A stretch of DNA of 64,000 nt from Cristatella mucedo (GCA_009760855.2 WPIO01000260.1:112891-176890), one strand, 5' to 3'. Counted from the first letter of the stretch, positions 52,213-64,000 are shown. Program-made: numbers and translations. Notes: a model not told the origin generated them from the letters alone.

Positions 52213-52983
52213 GAGATTAAGGCAACTGAAAACCCACGGCAGTAATTGATGCTAGAGCGTGGCGTGGTGGTAAAGTTAAACGCCTACACCTACCTTAGCC
52301 GATCGCTTTACTGCTTTCGGACGAAGGTGGCCTCAATTTAATGATGGAGTAGTGAAACGCCGGTACTCTAAATCTGCCAGATTGTGATAGCCCAGATATT
52401 TTGAGGGGCTCCGTATTTTTTATGACTATGAACCGGAAATTCGTAATCTATAGGCAGACGGCATGAAAATCCCAAGTCGTGTAACAGTGAGGTGGTCAAT
52501 GTTTTCCTAGGCTTTGAGCCATGAGTTGGGCAATGGGTTTCGAACGCCACTTGTTGTACTTGACACGGAAGCAGGTAGCATTGCTTGTGTGCCCTTCCCA
52601 CGAGTTGTGCTTTCATTTGCTCTTTAATCCAGTAGCTTTTTTGAAGAGCTGCGCAGTTTGTGACAGCTATAATATGTTAGTAATTTAATTATTTACATTA
52701 TATTAATAATTATTATAAAATGATAATTTTATTATTTAATTAATTATATTATATTAATTTAATGTGTTAGTAGCAGCTATGCGTATCTGGAGCCAAATGC
52801 CTGGATTAGTAAGTCACAGGAAAGCCAATAGTTACTGCACTGTGAGTTACCTATTTTCAAGTGGCCTCGTGTACCATCTTGCGGCCGGCCCAGGTCACAT
52901 TCTCTTATTCTGAGAGATCACAAGGATACGGACAGCGATTCAAGTGCAAAGTACATAAGCTAGCGGTACAATTACAAAAAGTG
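52213..52983. other. No recognisable gene
   Basis: Mixed, then AT-rich (TTAATTATTT words 52675-52765). An A-box-like GGCGTGGTGGTAAAGTTAAA at 52261-52280 has no B box. Confidence 0.42.
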
Positions 52984-53105
52984 CAATTCATTCGTATAGC
53001 GCCCCAGAGAACTAAATCTCTATCCAGGCGCTCAATGCGCAGGGCTCGAGCACGCGACCTCAGTCGTCACGGGCGAGCACCATAACCCCTCGGCCAAACG
53101 AGGGC
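52984..53105 (-). mobile_element. tRNA-derived SINE
   Basis: On the minus strand TTTGGCCGAGGGGTTATGGT (A-box half), CGTGCTCGAGCCCTGCGCAT (B box), GAGCGCC..AGAGATTTAGTTCTCTGGGG then CGCTATACGAATGAATTGC. Complete but diverged. Confidence 0.78.
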
Positions 53106-53434
53106 GCCGGGCAGCGACGTACGAGAGTTTTTTTTAGCTCGAGCCTCCTCCGCTTCATTTCCTGCCCGATACTGGATTCACGACTTAATCCACGCGCCTT
53201 CAGAGCCTCAGCCGACCTTTACAGCGTCAACTTGTGCGAGCAAGCATTGACTTACCGAGGCCGTAGGAGACGTAGGCCAGCAGGAGGACCGTGCTGTTCT
53301 GATCGCCGATGTCGAGGAACGGCAGTGAACAGTATTTTCAGTGAAATTCAGCTCATGATAAGTCTAGATAGCTTTAAATTTGAAGATTTAAATTTTAAAT
53401 TTAGATTAAAATAGCTTGACTCTTCAGCTCTTGT
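53106..53434. other. No recognisable gene
   Basis: GC-moderate left half and an AT-rich right half (TTTAAATTTGAAGATTTAAA near 53381). No gene signal. Confidence 0.4.
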
Positions 53435-53500
53435 ATGCCCCAGTGGTTAAGGTGATTGCCTTTGCCGTCCAAGGTCAAGGTCATTGTATAACCACAAGCG
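53435..53500 (+). mobile_element. Partial SINE (second subtype)
   Basis: TATGCCCCAGTGGTTAAGGT, then GATTGCCTTTGCCGTCCAAG and GTCAAGGTCATTG match the A-box half and middle of the 6419-6550 type; the B box is degraded and the tail lost. Confidence 0.55.
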
Positions 53501-54931
53501 ATGCTGGGCGGTCGGCGCGGGACGCTCGCGAGGCGGCAGGCGGGATGCTGCTGCTGCTGCTGCTGCTGAGCTTCGAGATTATCCGGCCTACCGGGCCTTT
53601 TCCTTAACCGGGCTACCGGGCCGTTTCCTCATCCGGTCTACCGTGCTATACAGCCTTTTTGGCTAACGGCTTCCGTCTGCGCCGGCGTGGGAGCACCCTC
53701 GCGGCTGCCGCCGACGCCGTTTGCCGGAAAAGCGGTGGACAGTCGGACGGTAATCGGGCTGCGGCAACGGCCCGGCTAGGAGGCAGCGGCGCTCGATAAA
53801 TGGCGTGCCGCAGCGCCTGTCCACGGTCGCTTTTCCTCCGGCTGCCGCCGACCGAACGCGAGTTTCATCGGGCGCGCGCAGCGAAACGACGGAGCGGCCG
53901 CCGAAGCTGCTTCGCCCGCCGCGCTCGGCGGCCACGACTATTGTAACTGATATCCGCCGCGCGTCGGCGCGGGACAGAGCGCCGGGTAGCCTCTCGGTGG
54001 AGCTGGCCTTTCGGAAGGGCGGAGCCGGCCTCTCGCCCGCAGCACGCGGCGGGTCGATTCGCGCTGCTCGGCGGCGTGCGCCGCGCGAGCGAAAAATGAA
54101 GGAGCGCCACCTACCGGTAGAGAGATTTCGAGACCCTGCTGCACCCAGTGACTAGCGAACCCATCGAAGCGTGCCATCGATCGCTTCGCATTGCCCCTCC
54201 CTCGCGCGCGCGCTCGCGCGCGAGCGTACAGACTTTGCCTTCGATCGAAGGCCCCCGGCGTCTCCGACGGAAGAGTGCAAGCGGATGCAGCGCATTGCGA
54301 GTTGCAAAGCGCATGCGCGGCTGGGGCGCAGAGTCGCGAGGCTCATGAAATACGACGCAACCGGCAACCGCTTAGAGTCGGCTCAAACTTTGCACAGGTA
54401 CCGAAAACTCGAGGATTTTCTATCAAAATCTTGGACGCGGCTAGGATTGCGTAAGACGACAGGAGTGACGACTTCGAAGGCTTCGCAGAATCGCCTCCGC
54501 TCGAAAGACGCGTCCGCTGCGGGCTAGGCGATCGCTGACGACGGCGTGAACTTCGTCGGAGCATGCAAACTTCACCAAATTCACCAGTTTCGGCCGGCTC
54601 TGAGCTCCGCCTCTGCTCAGCTGCTGCGAATTGCAGGAGCCGAGCGGAGAGCTGTTCTGGGCGCATAGCGAGCTGGCGTATTTGCTCGTCGTCTCTAGCG
54701 ACCGAGGAGCACGGTGAATCGGCGCCGCCTGGCCGACTGGCCGACGTGCGAACGTCTCAGCCGTCGCGCTGATGGCGTTCGCTGCCAACGCACTGCGACC
54801 GCAGCCAGCGCGGCGGCAGAGTGCGCCGCAGCCGGTGCTCAACAATGGGCGGCGGCGGCGGCGCGCATCGATTTCCCGCGCGACATCACCGCGGCAGGGC
54901 GCGGAGCCGTAGACAGAGATGAGCCGGCGGT

Positions 54932-54951
54932 GCATTGTTGGCCAACAATGC
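54932..54951. repeat. Perfect 20-bp palindrome
   Basis: GCATTGTTGGCCAACAATGC is fully self-complementary. AACAATG/CATTGTT is the SOX-type core, so the two arms could also be a divergent binding-site pair. Confidence 0.88.
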
Positions 54952-55033
54952 TCTGCGAGCGAAGCCTGGCGGCGGCGGCGTCGGCGTTGGTGGCGAGGCG
55001 AACGCCGAGCGGAATGTAGGCGTAAGCACGCAC

Positions 55034-55056
55034 CGAACGCCAGCAGCCGGCGTTCG
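55034..55056. repeat. 8-bp inverted repeat, 7-nt spacer
   Basis: CGAACGCC (55034-55041) and GGCGTTCG (55049-55056) flank AGCAGCC. Short, but it shares the 7-nt spacing. Confidence 0.5.
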
Positions 55057-55084
55057 CTCGACTGGCGTGCCGTAGCTGTGAATA

Positions 55085-55256
55085 TAATTCATTTGTAAAT
55101 ACAATTCATTGTATAGTGCCCCAAAGGAACTTGTGTCGCTTATCTAGGCGCTCTTCACGCACGCCGCAAGGCTCGAGCCCACGACCTTGGTCATCGATTA
55201 CATTTACCTTGATCTCGCACGTTGAAGGTGAGTGCCTTGACCCCATAGGCCAAATC
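55085..55256 (-). mobile_element. SINE with an internal extension
   Basis: On the minus strand GGCCTATGGGGTCAAGGCAC (A-box half), CGTGGGCTCGAGCCTTGCGG (B box) and GAGCGCC..GTTCCTTTGGGGCACTATAC, ending AATGAATTGTATTTAC. About 40 bases around 55190-55225 (TCGATTACATTTACCTTGAT..) between the A and B halves are absent from other copies. Confidence 0.75.
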
Positions 55257-56104
55257 ATGAAGTAAAATCAGAGTAGCGAATCGGTAAATGGATCCGGTCT
55301 AACTGCACCTACTGCCGAGCAGCGACCGAGAAGTGTATCCGGTTTAGGTCAGTCGCTACAGGCAACAGGTGCATGCCTTCTTAAAGTCTCATCTCAGTGG
55401 GATAAAATGGCTTAGATAACTTTCACATCGGAACGTTGCTTAAGGCTCAAAAATAAATGTATTCGCAAAATCTTGAGCAGCTGAATTTAGTCTAAGAAGA
55501 TTAAATGCTATTCTTATAGCAATCGATCCTTTGAGGATTGAAATGTGAAAATTGGCAAGCGTTACCTTTCAGCGGCCATTGCCTCTGAGTGACCCCGAGT
55601 CTCTCATGTCCAGATTGTGTAAACAAATTTCCTGCCACTTGCACTTTTTTCAACTAGCGGCATTGGCAGCCCCTTTTTCTTAGCCTTAATGGATTTAAGT
55701 GCACTTACTAAGAAAATGTACTCACTGCATTTTTAGTTTGATTTTCGCATGCAGTCCAGCTCCTGTCAACGAAAGCCTGTATATCAACTGTTGTAATGAT
55801 ACCGACGAATAACGTGCAATGAAAATGTGGTTGATACTCGCAGGCTCTCTTTCTCGATATGTGAGGAGGGCGGCGGTAAAATGACGTGCCAAAGAAACGC
55901 GAACGGCGACATATGAGGCTTAATTTTCTTTGCCGGAAAATAAGCAAATAATATCGATTGATTGCCTTAAACTCCCGTTAAAATTAAAATTGCCACGCAC
56001 ATTTCGTACAATACTAATGCTGATCTGTTCGTACAGACATGTTATCCTGTAGAGAGTACATTTTCGCGCAAGAAACCGGTGCTTTCCGCAGCAATATATA
56101 ACTA

Positions 56105-56107
<3 letters not shown>
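55257..56107. other. No recognisable gene
   Basis: AT-leaning sequence; the minus frame at 55708-55947 has no recognised domain. Confidence 0.45.

Positions 56108-56149
<42 letters not shown>
56108..56149. repeat. (TA)n microsatellite
   Basis: Uninterrupted TA run. Confidence 0.95.
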
Positions 56150-56589
56150 CCGTAACAGCATTTCTATAGGCAAAATAGGCTTTATGACATTCAAGCTGTT
56201 CGCCAAGGTGACCTGGGTCACAGCCAGTTGCCCATCAATGGCGTACTGGTGGCATGTTTCGTCATTTAGAGAGCTACGATTAACAGAATCAGACATTCTC
56301 CGACAAGCATTAATCGTCTGCAAGTAGCGCTCAGCTTTGCTGCTCATCTGCTACCAGCCTACGGTGTAGGTGCCACACTTCACCAGTTTTACTGAGCTTC
56401 ACTGGGTCGCTGTAAAGCATCAAATTTATTTCACAGTCCTGCGTCTGAATTACAGCCCGCTTCGCTCGCTCGTTCGCACCAGCCTTGACCTTACAAGACC
56501 TGCCTCATCCAGAGTTCTCGCGCACCGCCCGCTCGTCAGCGTCTGGTGATCTCGGCACGACTCTCATTCAACTGAAATCTTTTGGCCAA
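56150..56589. other. No recognisable gene
   Basis: An 81-codon minus frame (56102-56347) has balanced composition (SSKAERYLQTINACRRMSDS) but no domain and is capped by the TA run. The right end borders a LINE-A insertion. Confidence 0.4.
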
Positions 56590-56997
56590 TACCTCGTACA
56601 AACCTCAAATCCTTTGGAGACGGTGTATTTAGTTCGTATGCTCCCAAAGCCTGGAACTCACTCCTGACTTGCGTCAGAACATCCATGACTTGACCACATT
56701 AAAAAAGAACTTAAAAACACACCTATTTAGGACAGCATTTAGTGGGTCCCTGTGATTCGTCCTTGATGTGCTTATGCGTGCTGACACTGTGCATGCTGCC
56801 ACTAACCACATTTGCATGCTGACCCTGTGCATGTTACCCCTAACCATATTATTCATTTTGTTTGTTTTTCAAGCATGATTTTACTTACCATTCAATTGCA
56901 TTTCACTTTGCAGCAAATGTAAAGCGCTTAGAAAGAGCTTAAGTTCTCTGAGGGCGCTTTATCAAGTGCATTATTATTATTGTCATTATTATTATTC
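56590..56997 (+). mobile_element. LINE-A 3' fragment, young
   Basis: AATACCTCGTACAAACCTCA, then CCTTTGGAGACGGTG and CCCAAAGCCTGGAACTCACT, 3' UTR, stem-loop AAAGCGCTTAGAAAGAGCTT..GGGCGCTTTATC and (ATT)n tail. Very close to 9718-10170 and the minus-strand copies, so a recent subfamily. Confidence 0.92.
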
Positions 56998-57174
56998 ATG
57001 CCGACAGCCAGGAATTCAGGGAAAGCTAATAGCCAGAGGACCTTCTGATCAACAAGCGTCTTCTTGTTCGCTTTTGCTTTTGACCAATGTTAGCGCTCGC
57101 TTGCTTTTGCATACTTGTCTATGCACGATATGGAGCATTTCTCTAACCATTTGTAGTTAATTCTCTTGCGGCGA

Positions 57175-57240
57175 GTTATAAAGCGACTGGATAGAGATTG
57201 TTTTCTCTAAGGGTTCTGAACAAACGGATTGCTATTTTTA
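57175..57240 (+). mobile_element. LINE-A-like tail remnant
   Basis: GTTATAAAGCGACTGGATAG and AGATTGTTTTCTCTAAGGGT keep the AGAGA..TCTCT arms and an A/T-rich end, but the outer stem is lost. Confidence 0.45.
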
Positions 57241-57734
57241 TTCATCTTTATGAGAGTTGTTAGACTTCAGCTGAGGTAAGTGAGGCAAGAGCTTCAATAA
57301 CACTAAAGCTGTCAATATTTAAGTTATTTCCTACTCAGCATCTACGTACTTTCTCGGTAACTTATACTGCAGTCACGCTTCGCATGACACCCTCCCGTAT
57401 AACACAAGGCTAACTAACGTTTCTCATTCGCTTTCGGCAGCCGTTGAATGTAGCATCGGAGCATCATTGCGAGTAATCAGTCGCGAGCATGATGTCCACA
57501 ATCAAACAATCACTAGATGCACGGCGTGCACGAGCTAAAGGCCGGCTTACGTAATTTCTTCACCGGGGCTTCTCGAAAAAATGTGGCTGGTTTATCTCAT
57601 GCTCATGCGTCTTGTTCTCAGAGGCCTGTTTCATTCCCCGCATTCGCTGATTAAATTAAAAAATAAATAAATAAATTAGCCGCATCCGCATAGCTGCATC
57701 AGAGCTGTAAAGGCTATCAACCCAGAGCTTGCAG
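57241..57734. other. No recognisable gene
   Basis: Mixed sequence with an AAATAAATAAATAAAT run near 57659-57674; no frame of interest. Confidence 0.45.
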
Positions 57735-57826
57735 TGGGCAATAAAGGATCGCCCGTTCGATGGCGCGAGCCCACGACCTGGGTCGTGAAGAGCGAGCACT
57801 TTGCCCCTGGCCTAAGAGGAGGGCCG
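57735..57826 (-). mobile_element. SINE or tRNA-derived fragment
   Basis: On the minus strand CTTAGGCCAGGGGCAAAGTG, then CTCGCTCTTCACGACCCAGG and GTCGTGGGCTCGCGCCATCG (B-box-like), ending GGGCGATCC as in 51955-52045. No LINE-A tail. Confidence 0.55.
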
Positions 57827-58524
57827 TCCAATATCTTTCAAGACGAATGTCACATGCATCATTAATTCACCGCAACTCACCGCCTTTCTAGTTTTTCTTT
57901 GGGTATATAGGATAGCAGTAAGACAGGCTGAGCAGCTGCCAAATGTTGGGCCGCCAGTGCTGGGCGACGTCATAACCGGTCGTGCTGGTGCTGAACCCGC
58001 AGGTAACCCGTAGCGGTGGAAACGATCGTAGCTTGAGCCTGGAGAGGCGCGAGTCGCACGCCGTGCGACCGCCGTTACTTCTACCGCTCGTCTCGCTCCT
58101 TCGCCAATGCTCCTATCGACTTGAAAATGAGCAAAATCGCGTACTTGTCGAGCGAGCGAGCGACTGCTCACACATGCTCAAACGGCATGCTTGCTATTCG
58201 TCGAATGCTGGCGAGACGACTAAGATCGCGCGCAAACTTTGATAGCCATCTGCAACGCAGGAGCTTATGGTGACGGCTACTGAATCGCTAAATATTTAAC
58301 GAGATACATGCACAGAGCTCTTTTTGGAAACTCAAACGAACCCTTGATCTCAATCGAGTCGACTCGAAAGTGCGCTAGTACTAGCGTCGATCGAGACTGT
58401 ACATCTCGCCACCGCTTCGATCCCGGCCCCAGGGGTGTCACTGTAGCGTCCACTAAAGCCGGCACGCGCCGGTCGCCAACTCGCGGCTGGCAGGTGCCGG
58501 ACCTTTCCTCGCTGGGTCCGGCGT

Positions 58525-58566
58525 CGCCACCCGCTCGCGAAGCCAGCGCGTCGCGAGCGGGTGGCG
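58525..58566. repeat. Perfect 16-bp inverted repeat, 10-nt spacer
   Basis: CGCCACCCGCTCGCGA (58525-58540) and TCGCGAGCGGGTGGCG (58551-58566) are exact reverse complements around AGCCAGCGCG. Confidence 0.9.
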
Positions 58567-58919
58567 AGGCCCCCCGAGATCGCTGTTCGACGCCTCGCCT
58601 CGAGCAACCTCTCGCACCTTGGCGGCACCGGCGGCCGAATGCCGACCAGCTCACGTGACCTGACGCGCACGCGACGCCGCCGCTGACTCGTCAGCCTCCC
58701 GCTCGCGCTCGGTGAAAAATGGCGCGATCGGCCGGATGCGACTACGACGCCATAGTACAATCAACGGTCGAGACAGCGATTCTTACTCGCTTAAATTCGG
58801 ACGCACACCGCGGGGCACGGGCCAATTTCTGGTAGGACCGCAGTCGCGCCGCGCCTTTCGCAGCCGCAGACGAGCGCGAACGAGCTCGCGCGAAAGAAGA
58901 CGTGCGCGCCCGCGCGCAC

Positions 58920-58968
58920 GAACGCACGCACACGTACACGCACGTACACGCACGTACACGCACGTACA
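58920..58968. repeat. ACGTACACGC decamer array
   Basis: About four head-to-tail copies of a 10-base CACGTACACG unit inside an ACAC-rich patch. Confidence 0.85.
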
Positions 58969-59411
58969 CCGGTAAAGGGTTGCCGATGGCCGGCTGGTTT
59001 GACAGATTTTCAGCGTACTTAGCTATTCATTCCTCGTCAGCGCGTCAGCGCCACCAACCGCCTGCTTTGGATTTTCTTCATTGAGATAATCCAAAGTTCA
59101 CCACTTCGCCCAGTAGCGGTGCAGCGTCCAGGACTCGCTTTGCGCTCGCTCGCCAGCACGCTTCGCCTCGCGCAAGCAGCAGTAGCGCCATCAACTAAGC
59201 GTATCGACCGTAGCGCCTCTTGCGACGATCTCTATCGGGATGCCTTCGACATCTTCATAAGACGCAGCAGATTGACCACTTGCCCGGCCTTTTCGGCGCG
59301 CTGTCGCGCCGTCACGTTTGAAGGCGCCGCTCTCGGAAGGCTGCACGTGTGACGGCGACTGCGGCCGCTCGTCCGTTCGTCCGTAGGCGCCGTCGAAGCC
59401 GTGCGGCGCCC

Positions 59412-59444
59412 AGCGGCCCGCGGTCCGCTCAACCGCGGGCCGCT
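59412..59444. repeat. Perfect 13-bp inverted repeat, 7-nt spacer
   Basis: AGCGGCCCGCGGT (59412-59424) and ACCGCGGGCCGCT (59432-59444) are exact reverse complements around CCGCTCA. Confidence 0.9.
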
Positions 59445-60719
59445 AGGCCGACATTGTCCTTAGCGGCCCAGCACCGGGAGCTGAGCTGCGAAGATCTGTG
59501 CGCGCGCTGGCGAGCGAGCGGACGCACGCGCGCGCGGGCAGGCGCCAAGCGGACGCGCGCGCGCGCTGGCTAGCGAGCGAGCGAGCGCACCCTGAGCTCC
59601 CAGAGGCTGCGACTCGCGCCGCTGCGCCGTCGCTCAGCGTCGGCGCCACCCGGGCGCTGCGGCGGTGTAGCGGCGAGTCGTCCCTGACGATTCGCTCGCG
59701 AAAGCATTCGCTTGCGGCGCCAGACGTGGCAACTCACGTAGCAACGGGCGTTTCAGCGATTGTCTCGACGGCCGCTGGCGATCTATCGATTCCGTAAACT
59801 GGCGACTCGCCCGTCGGCTCGTCGTCGGCCGTTCGAGATCTCGGCGACGTCGAGCCAGCGATCGCTTGCGCTGCACCGCCGCAGCTGAAGCTTCGGGTTT
59901 TGTTCGGGTGCGTAACTCCTCCGCAAGCTTTCTTTGGACCCTCGGAGCCCTGGCAGCTAGCGAGACGCTGGGCGACCGGACGACGACCGAGACCGGACCG
60001 AACTCGCCGCCGGGCTCTGCGGCGTAGCAATGAATATTTACAGCAACGGTAAGCCGGGTTCGCAGCGGCGCGTACTACCGACGGAGCACGCGGCGGCGGC
60101 CACCACGTGGCGGCCCCCCCCCCCCCGCCCCGCCCGCAACTCCGCTCACGCCTGCGACGCCCGACTCGTCGTGGAGCGGGCGATCGCAGTCAGCTGCGCA
60201 CGATAGATGCGCCTCGGGGCCGGCACGCCGATAGCCGGCTCAGTGCTATCGGAGCGCATATCCGACGACGTGTCGATGCAGCTCAGCCAGCGCGGCGCGT
60301 GGCTGCGGACGCCGTCTGCTAGCGGTATCTGCAAGAGCGGCCATCCGCCCCAGCGGTCCGGGTGCGAGAAGAGATTACTCGACGAGAATCTCCCGACGAG
60401 AATCGCGCAGCAGCCGATGACGGTATCGTCGGTTGCGCGAGACTCACTCAGCAGGCGTCGCTCGGCGTTAGACGGGTGGGCGGGGCAGCTGCATTGCGAC
60501 TGAGATTCCAAGTGGACTCGACCGCCGTAAAGGCGATCAACGTGCGCACGAATGCAAATGGCCTGTCACAAGCGCTCTTGATGTTCTTGGTTGAGCGCGT
60601 CATTGGCGAAGCGGGCTATTCAGATGGGGCGAGGGCAAAGGGCAGGGGAGCTACACTTAGTTCTGTAAGCGTGCCATTAGGGTGCTAGACGCGATCGTGA
60701 ATGGTGCATATCCGAGCTT

Positions 60720-61619
<900 letters not shown>

Positions 61620-62155
61620 AGTGTTGGAGAGATGCTGCTTAGCTAAATCAGACAAAAGGATCACTCCTACGATGTGCAGCCAGCCATCTTACCTTGCTCG
61701 CCTTCGTCCCATTTTCACCTATCTCATGTCACTAGTCTCCCACCAAACAGAGTTGTCACTTCATGCGGCCGATAATTTTAGCCCTGCCATTTAAAAGCCC
61801 GACCTGCGATTCCTACTGCTAAGATTTCACGCGAGAGAAAACCACGAAGAAGGGGGTCGCGACGGACAATGCAAAGGTCGATAGCAATACAGCTAGCGGT
61901 CCGTGGCCTTCAGCAGCGAGGGCACGCGTCTGCATTCCAACTGCACCGAGTGGAATTTGCTAGCTAGTTTCTTTCGTGTTGCTTACGAGAATTCTCCATC
62001 AGCTGCGGCTAGCAGTGCATCACAGCGAGCCCTAAACTACAGCTCCAGCTTCAGCCTCGACTGCGATGACGCCCTGGCACCGCGAGACACACCAAACCTG
62101 TAGCTCGCGTACAAAGGCTTGCCACCCCTGACGACTATGCGACGGCCAAATTTAG
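61620..62155. other. No recognisable gene
   Basis: Average composition; the 66-codon frame at 61903-62103 has no motif. GC rises toward the right. Confidence 0.4.
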
Positions 62156-62614
62156 GTGCTGGCCGTAGGGTCAGCCGTAGTACGGCAGGTCTATGAGACG
62201 TTGAATGGCGGCGTTACCAACGCACAATGCTTCCAAAAAGATGATGCTCGTTGCTTAACAATGCTCCGGCGGTGGCAGCCGCTCCGGCCGAGGCGGAAAT
62301 CGATAGTTGTGAGACTAGCGCTGCTGGACGCGTTGTGTCGGAGAGAAGAGCCGACCTGTCGTTGTCCGTGCGGAGCGTGGGACACGGCGCTCCGCAAGCA
62401 GAACGCAACCAGCCGATCAGAGACACCTGCTAACGGTTGCTCTGACAGTGCGAAGCAGCCGAGGTTGCGGTTGAAGACAGTAGCTTACTGGCTGCTCGCT
62501 CTATCTGGAATTCGACAAGAAGATGACTGCCAAGTGCTATCGAGACTCGCGAGATCACGTCTCACAAATGCGCTTGAAAGCGAGCTCTTTCTGCTTCTCT
62601 TCTTATCAACATAA
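62156..62614 (+). CDS. Hypothetical 152-codon frame
   Basis: An open frame from an ATG at 62156 to a stop at 62614, with mixed composition, seven Cys residues (including CRCPCGAW) and a Leu/Arg-rich C-terminal half (LALSGIRQEDDCQVLSRLAR). Minus-strand frames also cross the first half. There is no recognised domain, splice context or homology, so it may be chance in GC-rich DNA. Confidence 0.22.
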   Translation: MLAVGSAVVRQVYETLNGGVTNAQCFQKDDARCLTMLRRWQPLRPRRKSIVVRLALLDALCRREEPTCRCPCGAWDTALRKQNATSRSETPANGCSDSAKQPRLRLKTVAYWLLALSGIRQEDDCQVLSRLARSRLTNALESELFLLLFLST

Positions 62615-62746
62615 TTACCTTTCATCAACGCTGACTGCTTTTTGAATTCAACGCCGATGGCGGACAAACCTCGAGTGCGAATCATGGAACGCTTTCGTCA
62701 AAACTATAATTTATCAACCGGAAGCTATCATAACGACAGCGCCTGT

Positions 62747-62757
62747 AACATGGCGGC
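62747..62757 (+). promoter_or_regulatory. YY1-like motif AACATGGCGGC
   Basis: An exact match to the AAnATGGCGGC core, which in animal CpG promoters often overlaps the transcription or translation start. A second GATGGCGG lies at 62656-62663 with a 59-codon frame beginning MADKPRVRIMERFRQNY. This suggests a promoter or first exon here, but only by motif and composition. Confidence 0.35.
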
Positions 62758-62833
62758 TCGCCGCGGAGGCGGCCGGCGTTCGCCCCGGCTTTGCCAAGAG
62801 CAGAAGGACAGCGACCTTGACCGCCCATTATAG

Positions 62834-63504
62834 GCGCACGCCTCGAAAGCCACTAAAGACGGAGATACGGCTGAACAATGCTCCCCACCTGGCGATTGCT
62901 CTTTTGTTGATCCTCGGCCTTACCCGGAATCAGCACGGGGGTCTTGCGAGCACACGCTGAACATGGAATGCGAACTAACCTTCGTAACACAAATTCTCTA
63001 GCACTCTGCGTTCGTTTTTTTGCTCGGGATTCACTTTCGTGTTCCTGAAGATTAGAAAGCTGGAGCATGAGCTATCTAGGTGTCGCGCTTTCATTCTACG
63101 AGCGGCCAGCGAGTTCGCGTCTAATAAACGCACAGATTGTGCGCATAGTTTTTATTCCCTACGTGAGTCTCGCTCCACCCCCTGGCCGCAGCTGGCAATC
63201 CTTCCGCCGCCTCCAGCCGCAGCTTCCAAATGGACATTTTTTCGTCTGTGAAATGTCAGCGTTCGCGAAATTATCTAGGGTCAGGATGGTGAGGAAGATG
63301 TGTAGGATTTAATCAAGCGAGATCAAATGCGATTCCAAAGATCTCGCGCGGATTCAAAGGTCGGGCCTGCTAGGACTTGATCTGGATCGTGCTCACTGCG
63401 TCTCAGAGAGCGCGGCGGCGCGCGGCGGCGGTGGAATTAAAGCCGCCTGCACGCAGGACACGCCGCGCATTGCGACCATCGTCTGGCCGTGCACATATGT
63501 ATCC
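62834..63504. other. GC-moderate region without a clear gene
   Basis: Several 60-80-codon frames on both strands, none with a domain. Confidence 0.38.
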
Positions 63505-63601
63505 ATGCCGGACCCTGGCAATCCGGTCCCTCTCGCTGGCGCCCGTCCCGGAGCCGCCTCGTCATTGACCGCTCCTACCGCGCGGAACGTCCTACGCCGA
63601 G
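63505..63601 (+). CDS. Weak candidate first exon
   Basis: ATG at 63505 (ATCCATGCCG, poor context at +4) opens 32 codons plus one base ending at a donor-like CGCCGAG/GTATGT (GT at 63602). The peptide starts MPDPGNPVPLAGARPGAASS and is Pro/Ala-rich. Another frame through the same donor is also open. No downstream exon was found before the window ends. Confidence 0.18.
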
Positions 63602-64000
63602 GTATGTCTTTGCGAGACGTAATCTCGACCAGATTTCTTCCTGCGTAAATCTAAAGGAAATCAGCTGTCCTCGGACGAGCTCTTCGGCAACGCTGGCGCT
63701 GGCGCTGGCGGCTTTGGTAGCCCTGTCAAAAGAAACGTGTCAGTGCTCGGAATGTTTGTAACGGCGGAGAGATCTCAGGATTTTTGCGAGGCTGCGGTCT
63801 CTGCACCACGTCCGCAGCGAACGACATTGCCCCGTTTCGGCATTGCGAGCATCCGCCCGTACTTCTTAATCGTTTTCGTCCGTCCGCGAACCTCCAACCG
63901 TTGGAAACGCCGTTGGAGTGGCAAGCAAAAACATTATCGCCATCGTTTCGTTGAATCCAGTTGATCTCCAGCATCGGCTAAGGGGAAAAAAACAACGGTC
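63602..64000. other. No recognisable gene to window end
   Basis: GC-moderate with a GCTGGCGCTGGCGCTGGCGG repeat at 63692-63711. Frames 63489-63761 and 63737-63964 are short and unassigned. Confidence 0.38.

Larger units (their letters stand above)
53501..55080. other. GC/CpG-rich island, likely promoter or exon region
   Basis: About 1.6 kb of high GC and CpG content. Frames overlap on both strands (53805-54155, 54171-54527 and 54714-55019 plus; 54441-54935 minus) without any domain. ACCGGGC/TACCGGGCC words repeat at 53590-53620. Palindromes CCTTCGATCGAAGG (54238-54251) and CTCGCGCGCG..CGCGCGCGAG (54201-54224) add to the inverted-repeat load. It closely resembles the island before the 516-codon gene in texture. 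Confidence 0.38.
57827..60719. other. Long GC/CpG-rich region, genes unproven
   Basis: Nearly 2.9 kb of mainly GC-rich DNA with dense overlapping frames on both strands, the longest about 136 codons (58350-58760 minus), none with a recognised domain. Features inside include the palindrome CGCTAGTACTAGCG (58373-58386), a C-run (60113-60125), CGCG-rich alternating tracts (59510-59570) and several hairpins. It probably contains one or more CpG-island promoters or first exons. Confidence 0.38.

Overview
This is a eukaryotic, almost certainly metazoan, nuclear window. It is mostly a graveyard of transposable elements and simple repeats between GC-rich, CpG-rich islands. The animal origin is inferred from three things. 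First, there are many 5'-truncated non-LTR retrotransposons of the CR1/L2 type. Second, tRNA-derived SINEs borrow the tail of those LINEs. Third, one short hAT element closely resembles SPIN. I see no operons, rRNA, CRISPR array or prokaryotic gene organisation, and I could not place the organism to phylum.

The dominant repeat is LINE-A, with copies in both orientations from end to end. The recognisable part is the C-terminal third of the reverse transcriptase ORF, a 3' UTR of about 300 bases, a conserved 3' stem-loop (AGCGCC..AGAGA..TCTCT..GGCGCT) and an (ATT)n tail. The longest copies are at 13938-15069 and 47846-49400. LINE-B has no such tail hairpin and ends with a GTGGAGTTACAGACG-like sequence (4300-5130, 28100-29300, 34500-35745 and scraps). 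A third kind lies near 49450-49875. SINE copies with A and B boxes are scattered throughout, and the fuller ones end in the LINE-A stem-loop, so LINE-A probably mobilised them.

The only long reading frame that looks like a real host gene is 31616-33166 (+), 516 codons, in a 2.6-kb CpG-rich island. It encodes a low-complexity, probably nuclear, disordered protein of unknown function. Possible first exons with consensus splice donors occur at 13505-13559 (+, mitochondrial presequence-like) and 7979-8116 (-), with weaker ones elsewhere. They are listed at low confidence because no complete exon chain could be assembled by eye.

The GC-rich islands (about 2.9-3.7, 5.7-6.5, 8.0-9.2, 13.0-13.6, 18.7-20.9, 30.5-33.2, 53.5-55.1, 57.8-60.7 and 62-64 kb) are candidate promoters or first exons. 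They contain a surprising number of perfect inverted repeats, several with exactly 7-nt spacers, including a 22-bp hairpin at 18900-18950. A 33-bp near-perfect hairpin lies outside the islands at 27542-27643. Other notable structures are a fold-back element enclosing plant-type CCCTAAA repeats (12049-13007), a 471-bp GGA tract, several 100-900-bp microsatellites, and an A/T-only insertion flanked by 15-bp direct repeats (8735-8883).
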